A stretch of DNA of 64,000 nucleotides from Micrococcus sp. 2A (GTDB lineage Bacteria > Actinomycetota > Actinomycetes > Actinomycetales > Micrococcaceae): assembly GCF_039519235.1 (NCBI RefSeq), contig NZ_CP154351.1:1116001-1180000 (forward strand), in the 5' to 3' direction. The notes beneath the pieces are model-generated. The model was not told the origin of the DNA. It saw only the letters and a list, made by a program, of their open reading frames with translations, and made no database searches. Below, one piece after another: positions 46,101 to 56,547 of the stretch. The stretch's first letter is position 1. Each line of letters begins with the position of its first letter. Both the position numbers and the translations under genes were made by a program.

Positions 46101-46547
46101 GTGACCACCGACCAGAACGCCACGGTGGAGGAGCCGCTGACCGTCGATGACGCGGGTGTGCCGGTCGCGATCGACGCGACGCTCATCAAGAGGCCGGAGC
46201 ACGGCACCGTCGTGATCGGCGCGTCCAGCGACGGCTACACCCCGGACGAGGACTTCCTGGGACGCGACACCTTCACCGTGCAGATGACCTCCGGCGACGT
46301 CACCCGCACGGTCGAGTTCACGGTGGACGTGCTGGACCTCCCCGGTGAGTCCACGCCGACCCCGATCGAGCCTGCCGATCCGGCCGAGCCGGCTCAGCCT
46401 GCCGAGCCGGCCGTCGAGGGCGACGGTCACACCGTCCCCGAGAGGGTGGAGACGGGCGACGCCGCGCGTTCCCTGCTCGGCGGGTCGCGTCACGGTGTCG
46501 TGGCGCTGCCGGCGGGACGCGGCGTCGGTGGCCCGGGCCTGACATGA
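46101..46547 (+). pseudogene. Degenerate Ig/cadherin-like surface protein fragment
   Basis: 148 codons in frame with the preceding 67-codon gene. VTTDQNATVEEPLTV then RPEHGTVVIGASSDGYTPDE and GRDTFTVQMTSGDVTRTV form one Ig/cadherin-like module, similar to the end of the protein at 38.4 kb. A Pro/Ala/Glu linker leads to VPERVETG, but the following hydrophobic anchor seen in the relative is missing. It has no signal peptide and no stop-free link to one, hence probably a remnant. Confidence 0.5.
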
Positions 46548-46583
46548 TCGACGCCGACACCACCACGCATGAGGGAGCGGTCG

Positions 46584-47465
46584 ATGAGCACGAACGTCAA
46601 GCGGGGCCTCTGGGCCGTCCTGCTGCTGGCCTGCATCGCGGCCGTCTGGTTCGCGGTGCGCGGGGGCCTGGCCCTCGGCGACACCCCGATCAGCGCTCCG
46701 CCGAGTGCCGCATCCCCCTCGGCCTCGTCGAGCGACACCGCCTCGGCCGGCCCGACGCCGACCGAACGATCGTCGTCCGCCTCTGCCACGGCATCGTCGG
46801 CGTCCGTCACGACGTCGTCGAGCGCCCCGGCGTCCAGCGCCCCGGCCGCCACGAGCGCCCCGGCCCCCACGACCGCCCCGGCCACACCGACCCCGAATGA
46901 GGCCCCGTCCTCCTCCACGGCCTCCGCGTCGGGGCTGCTGACCGGTCCCGCCGCCCCCTGGGAGGACATCGCCGCCGCCCCCGTGCACGTGGCGGTGTAC
47001 CGCGGGCCGGATCGCAGCGCCGAGCAGATCGTGGGCGCCTCGATCGAGCTCACCCAGATGCGGGACGACGGCGAGATCAACCCCACTCCGCAGACCGTCG
47101 GCTGGTACGGGCCCCCGCAGTGGTCCACGACGCCGGGCGAGCGGTCGGGCTACCCCGGCGTGCTCGCCGGCCACATCATCCACTCCGGCTCCAAGGACGT
47201 CTTCTACCGGCTCCAGGAGGCGCGCGCGGGAGACGCCGTCGTGATCTCCTACGACGACGGCACCCAGGCGGCCTTCCGCATCCAGGACGACGCGGTCTCC
47301 GCGGACAAGACGGCCTTCACCCAGGACGAGGAATGGGCGTGGGCGTGGAAGCTGGACGTGCCCGGGAACGCGGTCACGCTGATCACATGCGAGCTGGTGG
47401 AGGGGTCCGGGATGACCGGATACTCGCTGAACAACTGGGTGGTGCAGGCGGACCGGGTCGCGTGA
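46584..47465 (+). CDS. Class F-like sortase
   Basis: 293-aa membrane-anchored transpeptidase. An N-terminal helix (GLWAVLLLACIAAVWFAV) is followed by about 80 residues of Ser/Ala/Pro/Thr linker and then the sortase domain. The catalytic His is in GVLAGHIIHSG and the Cys in TLITCELVEG. No Arg appears in the stretch after the Cys (GYSLNNWVVQ), where family members normally have it; activity is therefore uncertain. GGGAG before ATG 46584 decides the start over ATG 46569. It sits after a degenerate surface protein, a likely former substrate. Confidence 0.8.
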   Translation: MSTNVKRGLWAVLLLACIAAVWFAVRGGLALGDTPISAPPSAASPSASSSDTASAGPTPTERSSSASATASSASVTTSSSAPASSAPAATSAPAPTTAPATPTPNEAPSSSTASASGLLTGPAAPWEDIAAAPVHVAVYRGPDRSAEQIVGASIELTQMRDDGEINPTPQTVGWYGPPQWSTTPGERSGYPGVLAGHIIHSGSKDVFYRLQEARAGDAVVISYDDGTQAAFRIQDDAVSADKTAFTQDEEWAWAWKLDVPGNAVTLITCELVEGSGMTGYSLNNWVVQADRVA

Positions 47466-47484
47466 GAGCCGGGATCTGCGGGGG

Positions 47485-47490
47485 TACCCT
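47485..47490 (+). promoter_or_regulatory. -10 box for the DUF305 lipoprotein gene
   Basis: TACCCT, 80 bases before the ATG and 20 bases after the sortase stop. Confidence 0.4.
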
Positions 47491-47569
47491 GTGAGGGCCG
47501 GAGCGGGCTCCACCGCGCCGGAACGCCCGTGACTCCTGCGGGCGCCGCCCGCCGAGAGGACCGCCAGCC

Positions 47570-48523
47570 ATGCACCGTGCCCCCCACGCCTCCGCCCCCG
47601 CACGACGGCGGCGCTGGACCGCGGCGGTCGCCGGCGCCGGCCTGGCCGTGGCGCTGGCCGGCTGCACGGCGAGCGAGGAGGTGCCCGCCGCGTCCGGCTC
47701 GGCCAACACCTACCTCGACGGCGTGCTCTCCACGCCCACCCACACGAGCCTGAACCCCCTGCAGGGGGACATCGACTTCGCCACCATGACGGTGCGCAAC
47801 CACCGCCAGGCGGTCCGGTTGTCCGAGGCCTACCTCGCCAAGGAGGACGTGGACCAGGAGGTGCGTGACATCGCCGAGGGAGTGCGGGACCAGCACGCCG
47901 CGCGCATCGATGAGCTGAGCCGCCTGCTCGAGGGCTGGGGCGCGGCCGTGCCCGAGGAGGAGCCGGAGCCGTCCGCCGAGGAGTCCTCGACCCTGTCCCC
48001 GGGGGAGGAGGAGGCGCAGCTGTCCGCTCAGGACACCGCGGACATGCGGGCCGGCCTGCTGACCGCCTCGGACAGGGCTGCACTGGAGAGCGTCGGGGGA
48101 GAGGACGCGGACCGCACCTACCTCCTTCAGCTGCACCGCCTGCTCCAGGGGGCCGTGACGGTCGCGGGCAACGAGCTGCAGTCCGGAACGGATGACTCGG
48201 GCAAGAAGGCGGCCCAGGGCATCCTGGACCAGAACCGGACGGCCATGCAGCGCCTGGTGGAGCTCCTCGCCCAGAAGGGCGCCATCGGCGCGGACGGCAC
48301 GCCCACCGCGCGCCCGTCCGGATTCACCGGTCCCATCAAGATCGAGGGGGGCGGCGCCGACGGAGGGAACGTGGACCGCACGCCCTCGCTGCTGCAGTCC
48401 ATCCAGGCGGAGCAGTCCGCCTACGCCCGGACCAAGCCGTCGCCGTCCCCCACGCCCAGCCCCGCAGACACCGCCCGGCCCACGCCCGGCCCGTCGCCGT
48501 CCCCGTCGGCCACGGACGGCTGA
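47570..48523 (+). CDS. DUF305-type lipoprotein
   Basis: 317-aa secreted lipoprotein. Arg-rich n-region, hydrophobic core and lipobox VALAGC (Cys32) mark it for lipid attachment. The mature part has ferritin-like DUF305 features: DIDFATMTVRNHRQAVRLSE, then helices with IAEGVRDQHAARIDELSRLL. Role unknown, possibly metal or copper related. The C-terminus is a Pro/Ser/Thr tail suited to the cell wall. GAGAGGA precedes the ATG. Confidence 0.75.
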   Translation: MHRAPHASAPARRRRWTAAVAGAGLAVALAGCTASEEVPAASGSANTYLDGVLSTPTHTSLNPLQGDIDFATMTVRNHRQAVRLSEAYLAKEDVDQEVRDIAEGVRDQHAARIDELSRLLEGWGAAVPEEEPEPSAEESSTLSPGEEEAQLSAQDTADMRAGLLTASDRAALESVGGEDADRTYLLQLHRLLQGAVTVAGNELQSGTDDSGKKAAQGILDQNRTAMQRLVELLAQKGAIGADGTPTARPSGFTGPIKIEGGGADGGNVDRTPSLLQSIQAEQSAYARTKPSPSPTPSPADTARPTPGPSPSPSATDG

Positions 48524-48627
48524 CCGCGCGCCCCGCCCCAGTGGCGGGGCACCTTTCCTTCCCGGTCGACGACCACATCGCCGCTGCCGGGCGTGCGCGG
48601 TTCGCGCGGCGCGGTGAAGGGTGTAGG

Positions 48628-48933
48628 TCAGCGCGGCGCGAGCAGGTGGGACTGCTCGGGGTGCTCATCGAACCACTGCGCCACGTACCAGCACAGCGGC
48701 ACGACGCGTCGGCCGCCTGCGGCGCCCCCGCGCTCGGCGATGTCGGCCACAGCGCCTGCGGTGAGCGTGGCCGCGTGGCCCTGGCCGCGGAAGGTGGGGA
48801 CCGTGAACGCACGGGTGAGGGCGACGTCCGTGCCGTTGTCGCGGTAGTCGAGGACCGCCAGGAGCGTGGTGCCGTCATGCAGCTCGTAGCGGGAGGCGTC
48901 GTCGTCGCGGGTGATGGTGGGGGAGGTGGTCAT
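48628..48933 (-). CDS. GCN5-related N-acetyltransferase-like protein (YjdJ type)
   Basis: 101-aa small acetyltransferase fold. RAFTVPTFRGQGHAATLTAG provides the acetyl-CoA-binding RGQG segment, and VPLCWYVAQWFDEHPEQSHL is the usual end of this short family. Substrate unknown. The start is ATG 48933. The 252 bases upstream, to the DJ-1/PfpI gene, contain no recognised feature. Confidence 0.8.
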   Translation of the reverse strand: MTTSPTITRDDDASRYELHDGTTLLAVLDYRDNGTDVALTRAFTVPTFRGQGHAATLTAGAVADIAERGGAAGGRRVVPLCWYVAQWFDEHPEQSHLLAPR

Positions 48934-49185
48934 GGTCCGTGCAACACGCCGCTCCACGAGGCGTATTCCATGCCGGGATTCATGGGTGAGTGGCAGGGCA
49001 TGCAGCCCCAGGCCTGGCGATCCATACGCCCGCGGGGTCGATGATGACCGCCAGGCCGAGACCGTCGACCGGGTGCCCACGCCACGCCGGTGAAAGTGCA
49101 GACCGGCGACGCCGCCGTGGGGTGGCTGGCCGGTGCCGGCGCACCCTCACAGCACGACGGCGGCCGGGGTGAGCCGGGCGGGCCG

Positions 49186-49887
49186 TCAGCGGGTCAGGTC
49201 CGCGAGGATCCGCTCGGCGAGGGGCTCCGAGGACTGGGGGTTCTGCCCCGTGTAGAGGTTGCGGTCCACCACCACGTGGGGGCGGTAGGGGATGGTCGTC
49301 GTGGAGACGTCGGCGCCGCGGCGCTCCAGCTCGTCCTGGAGCAGCCACGGGGCCTTGTCCGCGAGGCCGGCGTTCTTCTCCTCGGCGTTGGAGAAGCCGG
49401 TCATGGCGTAGCCGTGGAACGGCCAGTCCGCCCCCTCACCGGGGGCGGCGAGCATGGCGGCGGGGGAGTGGCACAGCAACGCGGTCGTGCGGCCGGCGGC
49501 CATGCGTGCCCGGAGCAGCTCCCCGGACACCGGGTCCTTCGCGAGGTCTTCGAGGGGGCCGTGGCCGCCCGGGTAGAAGACGACGTCGTACGCCGCCTCG
49601 TCCACGTCCGCGAGTGCCCGCGGGTGCTCCAGGACGGGCGCGAGGCGCTCGAGGTCCTTCTTCAGCTGCGCGGTCTTCCAGGGCAGTCCGCCCATCACGC
49701 CGAGGCTGGTCCTGTCCACGGTGGGGGTGACGCCTCCGGGGGTGGCCAGGGTGATGTCCCACCCGGCCTCCGCGAAGACGTCGTGGGGAGCCACGAACTC
49801 CTCGGCCCAGAAGCCGGTGTCGTGGCGGGTGCCGTCCTTCAGGGTCCAGTGGTCGGAGGCGGAGAGGACGAAGAGCACGGAGGGCAT
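49186..49887 (-). CDS. DJ-1/PfpI family protein (Hsp31-like class)
   Basis: 233-aa type 1 glutamine-amidotransferase-fold protein. TGFWAEEFVAPHDVFAEAGW and LATPGG are N-terminal features; the nucleophile elbow is TALLCHSPAAML, preceded by YPGGHGPLEDL. Likely a stress-related glyoxalase or deglycase-type hydrolase; the exact reaction cannot be told. AAAGGGA lies before the ATG at 49887. Confidence 0.87.
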   Translation of the reverse strand: MPSVLFVLSASDHWTLKDGTRHDTGFWAEEFVAPHDVFAEAGWDITLATPGGVTPTVDRTSLGVMGGLPWKTAQLKKDLERLAPVLEHPRALADVDEAAYDVVFYPGGHGPLEDLAKDPVSGELLRARMAAGRTTALLCHSPAAMLAAPGEGADWPFHGYAMTGFSNAEEKNAGLADKAPWLLQDELERRGADVSTTTIPYRPHVVVDRNLYTGQNPQSSEPLAERILADLTR

Positions 49888-50311
49888 GGCTGTCCCTTTC
49901 GGGTCGTGAGGTCAGTGCGTCCACCGTAGGTGCTCCGCGGGGCGGGGAGGCAGGTCCTGACCGCGCTGCCGGGGTCTGAGGTTCCGGCAGGCCGCGTCCC
50001 CGTCGAGCCCGATCCGAGGCCGCACCGGCCCGCTCAGGCACCAGCCCCCTTGGGGGGCGCGGAGATGTCCGTCCGCACCGCCTCTCTCCGACCCCGCCCA
50101 CATCTTGTGCCCTCCGGACCCCCGACACGCCGGGCCCGGATGTGGTGGACCAGACCTTCGGGCTGTGCGTTTCCCGGGCCGCTGAACCCACCGCCTGTGG
50201 ACATCTCGCACAGCCTCTCGGCGTGTCCCGCATGCCCGCGCGGATCGCCGCCGGGCGCCCGCTGTGGACAGCTCTGGGGACAGTCCCACCCGTGGAATTA
50301 CATCCGTGTCA
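49888..50311. other. Intergenic region upstream of the nrd promoter
   Basis: About 420 bases between the divergent DJ-1/PfpI gene and the NrdR boxes. No convincing gene. Two TGTGGACA-like octamers occur but are too weak to call DnaA boxes. Confidence 0.4.
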
Positions 50312-50359
50312 CTACTACATCTAGGGATGCACGGGCTCCGACATCACTAGATGTAGTAT
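50312..50359 (+). promoter_or_regulatory. Tandem NrdR boxes and nrdHIE promoter
   Basis: Two 16-bp boxes at 50312-50327 and 50344-50359 share ACTACATCTAG in opposite orientation and match the NrdR consensus at about 10 and 12 of 16 positions. Their starts are 32 bp apart, about three helical turns, as usual for NrdR. Box 2 contains TAGTAT (50354-50359), the likely -10, so bound NrdR would cover the promoter. The transcript leader to nrdH is about 90 nt. Confidence 0.8.
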
Positions 50360-50454
50360 CGATCGGGACCGGACAGAACACCTCCCGTTCGCCCGGGAGA
50401 CGTCATTTCGGGCCCCTCACGGGCCCACGAGGATCGAAGGAACAGGGAAGCCGC

Positions 50455-50700
50455 ATGACCGTCACCGTGTACACCAAGCCCGCCTGCGTGCAGTGCAACG
50501 CCACCTACCGTGCGCTGGACAAGAAGGGCATCGCCTACGAGGTCGTGGACATGTCCCAGGACCCGGCCGCCCTCGAGCGCGTGCGCGCCGCCGGCTTCAT
50601 GCAGGCCCCCGTCGTGATGACGGAGACCGACTCCTGGTCCGGCTTCCGCCCGGACAAGATCGACGAGCTGGCCACCTCCGTGGCCGCCTCGGTGGCCTGA
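50455..50700 (+). CDS. nrdH: Glutaredoxin-like protein NrdH
   Basis: 81-aa redoxin that re-reduces class Ib ribonucleotide reductase. [20 protein letters not shown] carries the CVQC active site at about residues 11-14, and the end ([11 protein letters not shown]) is typical. AGGGAAG lies before the ATG. It heads the nrdHIE operon behind the NrdR boxes. Confidence 0.95.
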   Translation: MTVTVYTKPACVQCNATYRALDKKGIAYEVVDMSQDPAALERVRAAGFMQAPVVMTETDSWSGFRPDKIDELATSVAASVA

Positions 50701-50717
50701 TCCCCACAGACCGCGCC

Positions 50718-51188
50718 ATGAGCCCCACCCCTGCGGACCAGACCCACATCCGGTCCGCACAGGCGCAGGGCCTCACCCCCACGGACGCGCAGCTGATCTA
50801 CTTCTCGTCGACGTCCGAGTACACGCACCGCTTCGTGCGCAAGCTGGACCTTCCCACCGGCCGAGCGGCACGACTTCCCCTCCGGACCCCGGAGCCCACC
50901 CTGGGGGCCACCGCGCCGTTCGTCCTGCTCACCCCCACCTACGGCGGGGGAGACGGCGACGGCGCGGTGCCCAAGCAGGTGATCAAATTCCTGAACGTCC
51001 CGGGCAACCGAGCGCTCCTGCGCGGGGTGGTCGCCTCCGGGAACACCAACTTCCACGAGGGGTACTGCCTCGCGGGCTACATCATCGCCCGCAAGTGCCA
51101 GGTCCCCCTGATGTACAAGTTCGAACTCATGGGCACCCCCGACGACGTCACCGCCGTCCGGGAGGGCCTGAAAGGACTCCAGCCATGA
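50718..51188 (+). CDS. nrdI: Ribonucleotide reductase flavodoxin NrdI
   Basis: 156-aa flavodoxin-like protein that helps assemble the dimanganese-tyrosyl cofactor of Nrd[19 protein letters not shown] binds FMN phosphate; TPTYGGG and [17 protein letters not shown] follow. The N-terminus is about 20 residues longer than the core. The stop overlaps the nrdE ATG. Confidence 0.94.
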   Translation: MSPTPADQTHIRSAQAQGLTPTDAQLIYFSSTSEYTHRFVRKLDLPTGRAARLPLRTPEPTLGATAPFVLLTPTYGGGDGDGAVPKQVIKFLNVPGNRALLRGVVASGNTNFHEGYCLAGYIIARKCQVPLMYKFELMGTPDDVTAVREGLKGLQP

Positions 51189-53353
51189 CCGTCACCGAAC
51201 AGGACCTGATCCAGCAGGCCAAGACCATGCCCCCCGAGTGGCAGAACCTCGGCTATCACGAGCTGAACGCCATGCTGAACTTGTACGGGGCGGACGGGCG
51301 CATCCAGTTCGAGGCCGACCACGCCGCCGCGCGCCAGTACTTCCTGCAGCACGTGAACACCAACACGGTGTTCTTCCACGACCTCGAGGAGAAGCTCGAG
51401 TACCTGCAGAAGAACGACTACTACGAGACCGAGACCTTCGAGCAGTACCCGTTCGAGTTCGTCAAGGACCTCTTCGGCCGCGCCTACAAGGCGAAGTTCC
51501 GCTTCCCGACCTTCCTCGGCGCGTTCAAGTTCTACACCTCGTACGCGCTGAAGACCTTCGACGGCAAGCGCTACCTGGAGCGCTACGAGGACCGGGTGTC
51601 CGTCGTCGCCCTCCACCTGGCGCGCGGCGACCAGGAGCTGGCCACCCACCTCGTGGACGAGATGATCTCCGGCCGCTTCCAGCCGGCCACCCCCACGTTT
51701 CTGAACGCGGGCAAGAAGCAGCGCGGCGAGCTCGTCTCCTGCTTCCTGCTGCGCATCGAGGACAACATGGAGTCGATCGCCCGCGGCATCAACTCCGCCC
51801 TGCAGCTGTCCAAGCGCGGCGGCGGCGTGGCCCTCTCGCTGACCAACATCCGCGAGCACGGCGCGCCCATCAAGCAGATCGAGAACCAGTCCTCCGGCGT
51901 CATCCCCGTGATGAAGCTCCTCGAGGACTCCTTCTCCTACGCGAACCAGCTCGGCGCGCGCCAGGGCGCCGGCGCCGTGTACCTGCACGCGCACCACCCG
52001 GACATCCACCGCTTCCTGGACACCAAGCGCGAGAACGCGGACGAGAAGATCCGCATCAAGACCCTCTCGCTCGGCGTCGTGATCCCGGACATCACGTTCG
52101 AGCTGGCCAAGCGCAACGAGGACATGTACCTGTTCTCGCCGTACGACGTCGAGCGCGTCTACGGTGTTCCCTTCTCCGAGATCTCCGTGACGGAGAAGTA
52201 CGACGAGATGGTCGACGACGCCCGCATCAAGAAGACCAAGATCAACGCGCGCGAGTTCTTCCAGACGATCGCGGAGATCCAGTTCGAGTCGGGCTACCCG
52301 TACGTGGTGTTCGAGGACACCGTGAACCGCGCGAACCCCATCAAGGGCCGCATCACGATGTCCAACCTGTGCTCCGAGATCCTCCAGGTCTCCGAGGCCT
52401 CCGAGTACAACGAGGACCTCACCTACGAGCACATCGGCCAGGACATCTCCTGCAACCTGGGCTCCATGAACATCGCCAAGACCATGGACTCCCCGGACTT
52501 CGGGCTCTCCGTGGAGACGGCGATCCGCGCGCTGACCGCCGTGTCCGTGATGAGCGACATCCAGTCGGTGCCGTCCATCGCCAAGGGCAACGCCGCCTCC
52601 CACGCGATCGGCCTGGGGCAGATGAACCTCCACGGCTACCTCGCCCGCGAGCGCGTGCACTACGGCTCCGAGGAGGGCATCGACTTCACGAACATCTACT
52701 TCTACTCGGTGCTCTTCCACGCCCTGCGGGCCTCCAACCGGATCGCGATCGAGACCGGCCAGCGGTTCGGCGGGTTCGAGGACTCGACGTACGCCTCCGG
52801 GGAGTTCTTCGACACGTACACGGACACCGAGTGGAAGCCGGCCACCGCCCGGGTGGCACAGCTCTTCGCCGACGCCGGCATCACGCTGCCCACGCAGGAC
52901 GACTGGCGTGCGCTGAAGGCCTCCGTCATGGAGCACGGCATCTTCAACCGCAACCTGCAGGCGGTTCCGCCCACGGGCTCCATCTCCTACATCAACAACT
53001 CGACGTCGTCGATCCACCCGGTGGCCTCGAAGATCGAGATCCGCAAGGAGGGCAAGCTCGGGCGCGTGTACTACCCGGCACCGTTCCTCTCCAACGACAA
53101 CCTCGAGTACTACGAGGACGCGTACGAGATCGGCTACGAGAAGATCATCGACACGTACGCCGCCGCCACGCAGCACGTGGACCAGGGCCTCTCGTTGACG
53201 CTGTTCTTCAAGGACACCGCCTCCACGCGTGACCTGAACCGCGCGCAGATCTACGCGTGGAAGAAGGGCATCAAGACGATCTACTACATCCGTCTGCGCC
53301 AGCTCGCGCTGGAGGGCACCGAGGTCGAGGGCTGCGTGTCCTGCATGCTCTGA
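51185..53353 (+). CDS. nrdE: Class Ib ribonucleoside-diphosphate reductase, alpha subunit
   Basis: 722-aa catalytic subunit reducing NDPs to dNDPs. [19 protein letters not shown] carries one redox Cys, SNLCSEILQ the thiyl-radical region, and the C-terminal GCVSCML the shuttle pair. The N-terminal ATP cone is absent, as normal for NrdE. ATG 51185 overlaps the nrdI stop (ATGA). Confidence 0.97.
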   Translation: MTVTEQDLIQQAKTMPPEWQNLGYHELNAMLNLYGADGRIQFEADHAAARQYFLQHVNTNTVFFHDLEEKLEYLQKNDYYETETFEQYPFEFVKDLFGRAYKAKFRFPTFLGAFKFYTSYALKTFDGKRYLERYEDRVSVVALHLARGDQELATHLVDEMISGRFQPATPTFLNAGKKQRGELVSCFLLRIEDNMESIARGINSALQLSKRGGGVALSLTNIREHGAPIKQIENQSSGVIPVMKLLEDSFSYANQLGARQGAGAVYLHAHHPDIHRFLDTKRENADEKIRIKTLSLGVVIPDITFELAKRNEDMYLFSPYDVERVYGVPFSEISVTEKYDEMVDDARIKKTKINAREFFQTIAEIQFESGYPYVVFEDTVNRANPIKGRITMSNLCSEILQVSEASEYNEDLTYEHIGQDISCNLGSMNIAKTMDSPDFGLSVETAIRALTAVSVMSDIQSVPSIAKGNAASHAIGLGQMNLHGYLARERVHYGSEEGIDFTNIYFYSVLFHALRASNRIAIETGQRFGGFEDSTYASGEFFDTYTDTEWKPATARVAQLFADAGITLPTQDDWRALKASVMEHGIFNRNLQAVPPTGSISYINNSTSSIHPVASKIEIRKEGKLGRVYYPAPFLSNDNLEYYEDAYEIGYEKIIDTYAAATQHVDQGLSLTLFFKDTASTRDLNRAQIYAWKKGIKTIYYIRLRQLALEGTEVEGCVSCML

Positions 53354-53399
53354 CCCACGGACGGGTGCACGCCGGAGGGCGGGGGCTCGGCCGGGCCGC

Positions 53400-53870
53400 T
53401 CACGCCCGCCAGTATGCCGAGCCGTCCGCCTCGCGGGCCAGGACGCCCAGGTCGCACGCGTGCCGCCGGAAGAACGCCGCGTCGTCGACGAACAGGGCGA
53501 GCCGGTCGTTGAGCCTCGCCTCGCCGATCCGCTCGCCGGGGGAGAGGACGCGCTCGGCGACGGCGCGCACCGCGCCGTCGACCGTGTCGAGCGGGAGGTC
53601 GGGGACGTCGATGCGCTCGCCTTCGAGCACGGCCAGCGGGCCGAGACTGCGGTCCAGGGCGGCGACCGCGTCCGCGAGGAAGGCCTCGCGCAGCACGGGC
53701 GCGCCGTCGTCGTCGGGGGAGGCGAGGCCGACGGCGGCAGCCGCCTTCAGCGGCCCGCGGTGCTCCTCGGCGACGTCGGTCCCGGACAGCAGCGCCGCGA
53801 CGGCGCGGCGGATCCTCGGATTGCGCAGCATGGCGACGAGCGAGCGGGTGGGGCGAAGGGAGTCGTGCAT
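53400..53870 (-). CDS. DUF2087 domain protein (regulator-like)
   Basis: 156-aa protein. The C-terminal about 80 residues match DUF2087: LSPGERIGEARLNDRLALFV, FFRRHACDLGVLAREADG, YW. DUF2087 often follows an HTH domain in regulators; the N-terminal part here (helical, Ala/Leu-rich, MLRNPRIRRAVAALL) could be a degenerate HTH. Function unknown. It lies in opposite orientation between nrdE and nrdF, splitting the usual nrdHIEF order. Confidence 0.65.
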   Translation of the reverse strand: MHDSLRPTRSLVAMLRNPRIRRAVAALLSGTDVAEEHRGPLKAAAAVGLASPDDDGAPVLREAFLADAVAALDRSLGPLAVLEGERIDVPDLPLDTVDGAVRAVAERVLSPGERIGEARLNDRLALFVDDAAFFRRHACDLGVLAREADGSAYWRA

Positions 53871-54038
53871 GAGGGGGAGCGTAGTCGTGGCGGCCGCCGG
53901 GGAGGTCGATCCTGGATTGACATGGGTGACGGCGGATCGGCCATGTCATTCGCCGGGACGTCTCCGGGCTCCCGAGGAGGTAGCGGAGGTCACCGGCCAT
54001 CGCCGTCCTCGGGTAGGGCCGGAGAGAGCCGACACGGC

Positions 54039-54044
54039 TAGACT
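54039..54044 (+). promoter_or_regulatory. nrdF -10 box
   Basis: TAGACT, giving a leader of about 85 nt before nrdF. No NrdR box pair is evident here. Confidence 0.4.
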
Positions 54045-54131
54045 AGCTCATCGGAACGAGCCACTGGCGTCAAGCCCAGATGTGCCCGACAACGGCGTGA
54101 ATCCGCCGATCTCTGCTCTAGAAGGACGTGA

Positions 54132-55136
<1,005 letters not shown>

Positions 55137-55173
55137 TCCCGCGCTGACCCGCGGCGTCTCTCCGCACGGACCC

Positions 55174-55222
55174 ACGACGCCGGCCGTCCGCCTCCTTCAC
55201 GGAGGCGGACGGCCGGCGTCGT
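55174..55222. terminator. Terminator after nrdF
   Basis: Perfect 22-bp stem (55174-55195 with 55201-55222), loop TTCAC. It shares the core GACGCCGGCCG with the terminator after metI. Confidence 0.85.
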
Positions 55223-55300
55223 CTGTGTCTCCGGTGGGCCGTCCGTGACGTTCTGCGACATCAGGTGAGCACCTGCCGCAAAGGCCGGGCCATCCTGCGA

Positions 55301-55632
55301 TAGGATCGGCGTCAGCTTCAGGAGAAGCGGCTTTCGGCCCCGCCCCACCGGCGGGACCACGTGGTCCCACGACGAGCCGCTCGCCAACCCCATGTTCACG
55401 GGTGGCATCGGACCGAGAAGCGGCCCCCCTCCGCCGCACGGAGGCCCCCCGACGGGGCACAGTGCGGTGGCTGGAGGACGGGCAAGAGCATCGTCGAAAG
55501 GAACCCCGGCCATCGGCCCGGGGCGAGCCACGCCCCTCCTGCGCCACGCGCGCCGGCCCCTCTGGCCCGCCCTGCCGCGCCCACAGCCGTCCCACCGCCC
55601 CCAGCGGGCGCCACCTCATCGAGGAGAACCCC
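55301..55632 (+). promoter_or_regulatory. Structured leader of metQNI, possible S-box-like SAM riboswitch
   Basis: TAGGAT (55301-55306) should start a 320-nt leader. It has a long-range stem AGCGGC/GCCGCT (55326-55331 with 55376-55381) enclosing a perfect 16-bp hairpin (55353-55368). Then GCC-A-ACCC pairs with GGGTGGC (55383-55390 with 55400-55406), leaving a bulged A exactly as in the P3 stem of S-box RNAs. A CCTC/GAGG pairing covers the ribosome site at 55621, suggesting translational control. The rest does not match the SAM-I or SAM-IV consensus I recall, so this is a candidate only. Confidence 0.35.
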
Positions 55633-56547
55633 ATGACGCAGAACATCACCCGCCGCTCCTTCGCCGGCCTCTCCCTGGCCGCCGTCGGCGCCCTCGCTCT
55701 CACCGCGTGCAACTCCCAGTCCGAGAACAAGGGCTCCTCCGCCTCGGGCTCGGGCGACGCGAAGAAGGTGCGCATCGGCGTCGTCTCGGAGAACGAGACC
55801 CACCGCCTCCTGGCCAAGATCGCCAAGGAGGAGCACGGCATCGACGTCGAGATCCGCAACTTCACCGAGTACACGCAGCCCAACCCCGCGCTGGACAACG
55901 GCGACGTGGACATGAACTGGTTCCAGCACATCGCCTACCTGGCCGACTACAACCAGGCCTCCGGCAAGGACCTCACCCTCATCGGCACCACGGAGATCAT
56001 CCCGCTGCCGCTCTACTCCAAGAAGTACAAGGACCTCAAGGAGTTCCAGAAGGGCGACGCCGTCGCGATCCCGAACGACACCGTCAACCAGGCGCGCGCG
56101 ATCAACGTCCTGGTGGCAGCGGGCCTGCTGAAGCTCAAGAACGACACGATCCGCCCCGAGGTCCGTGACATCGACGAGGCCGCCTCCCTCGTGAAGGTCC
56201 AGCCCGTGGCGGCGCAGCAGACCGTCAACGCGCTCGAGTCGGTGGCCGGCTCGATCATCAACAACACCTTCTCCGCGGACGCGGGCATCGACACGACCAC
56301 CGCCCTGTTCAAGGACGACCCGCAGGCCGACTCTGCCAAGCCCTTCGTCAACGGCTTCGCGGTGCGCCGCGCGGACCGCGAGAACGAGACCTACAAGACC
56401 GTCGCGGACCTGTACCACGACGAGCGCGTGCTCGCCGAGTCCGCCAAGCTCTCCTCGGACACCTCGGTGCCGGTGAAGCTGGACGAGGGGCAGATCGACG
56501 AGACCCTGAAGCAGTACCAGGATGCCATCGCGAAGCAGGGTGCCTGA
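55633..56547 (+). CDS. metQ: Methionine ABC transporter substrate-binding lipoprotein
   Basis: 304-aa NlpA/MetQ-family lipoprotein capturing methionine outside the membrane. Signal RRSFAGLSLAAVGALALTAC has a Tat-like RR and lipobox LTAC. VRIGVVSENETHRLL, DMNWFQHIAYLADYN and AVAIPNDTVNQARAI are family signatures. GAGGAG precedes the ATG. It is the first gene of metQ-metN-metI. Confidence 0.93.
   Translation: MTQNITRRSFAGLSLAAVGALALTACNSQSENKGSSASGSGDAKKVRIGVVSENETHRLLAKIAKEEHGIDVEIRNFTEYTQPNPALDNGDVDMNWFQHIAYLADYNQASGKDLTLIGTTEIIPLPLYSKKYKDLKEFQKGDAVAIPNDTVNQARAINVLVAAGLLKLKNDTIRPEVRDIDEAASLVKVQPVAAQQTVNALESVAGSIINNTFSADAGIDTTTALFKDDPQADSAKPFVNGFAVRRADRENETYKTVADLYHDERVLAESAKLSSDTSVPVKLDEGQIDETLKQYQDAIAKQGA

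Noticed and set aside
50211..50285. TGTGGACA-like octamers upstream of nrdH as DnaA boxes or an origin
   Set aside because: Only two imperfect matches, no AT-rich unwinding region, no dnaA or dnaN nearby.
51077..53176. 699-codon minus-strand frame opposite nrdE
   Set aside because: Antisense of strongly conserved NrdE; Val/Leu/Glu/Gly-rich low-information translation.
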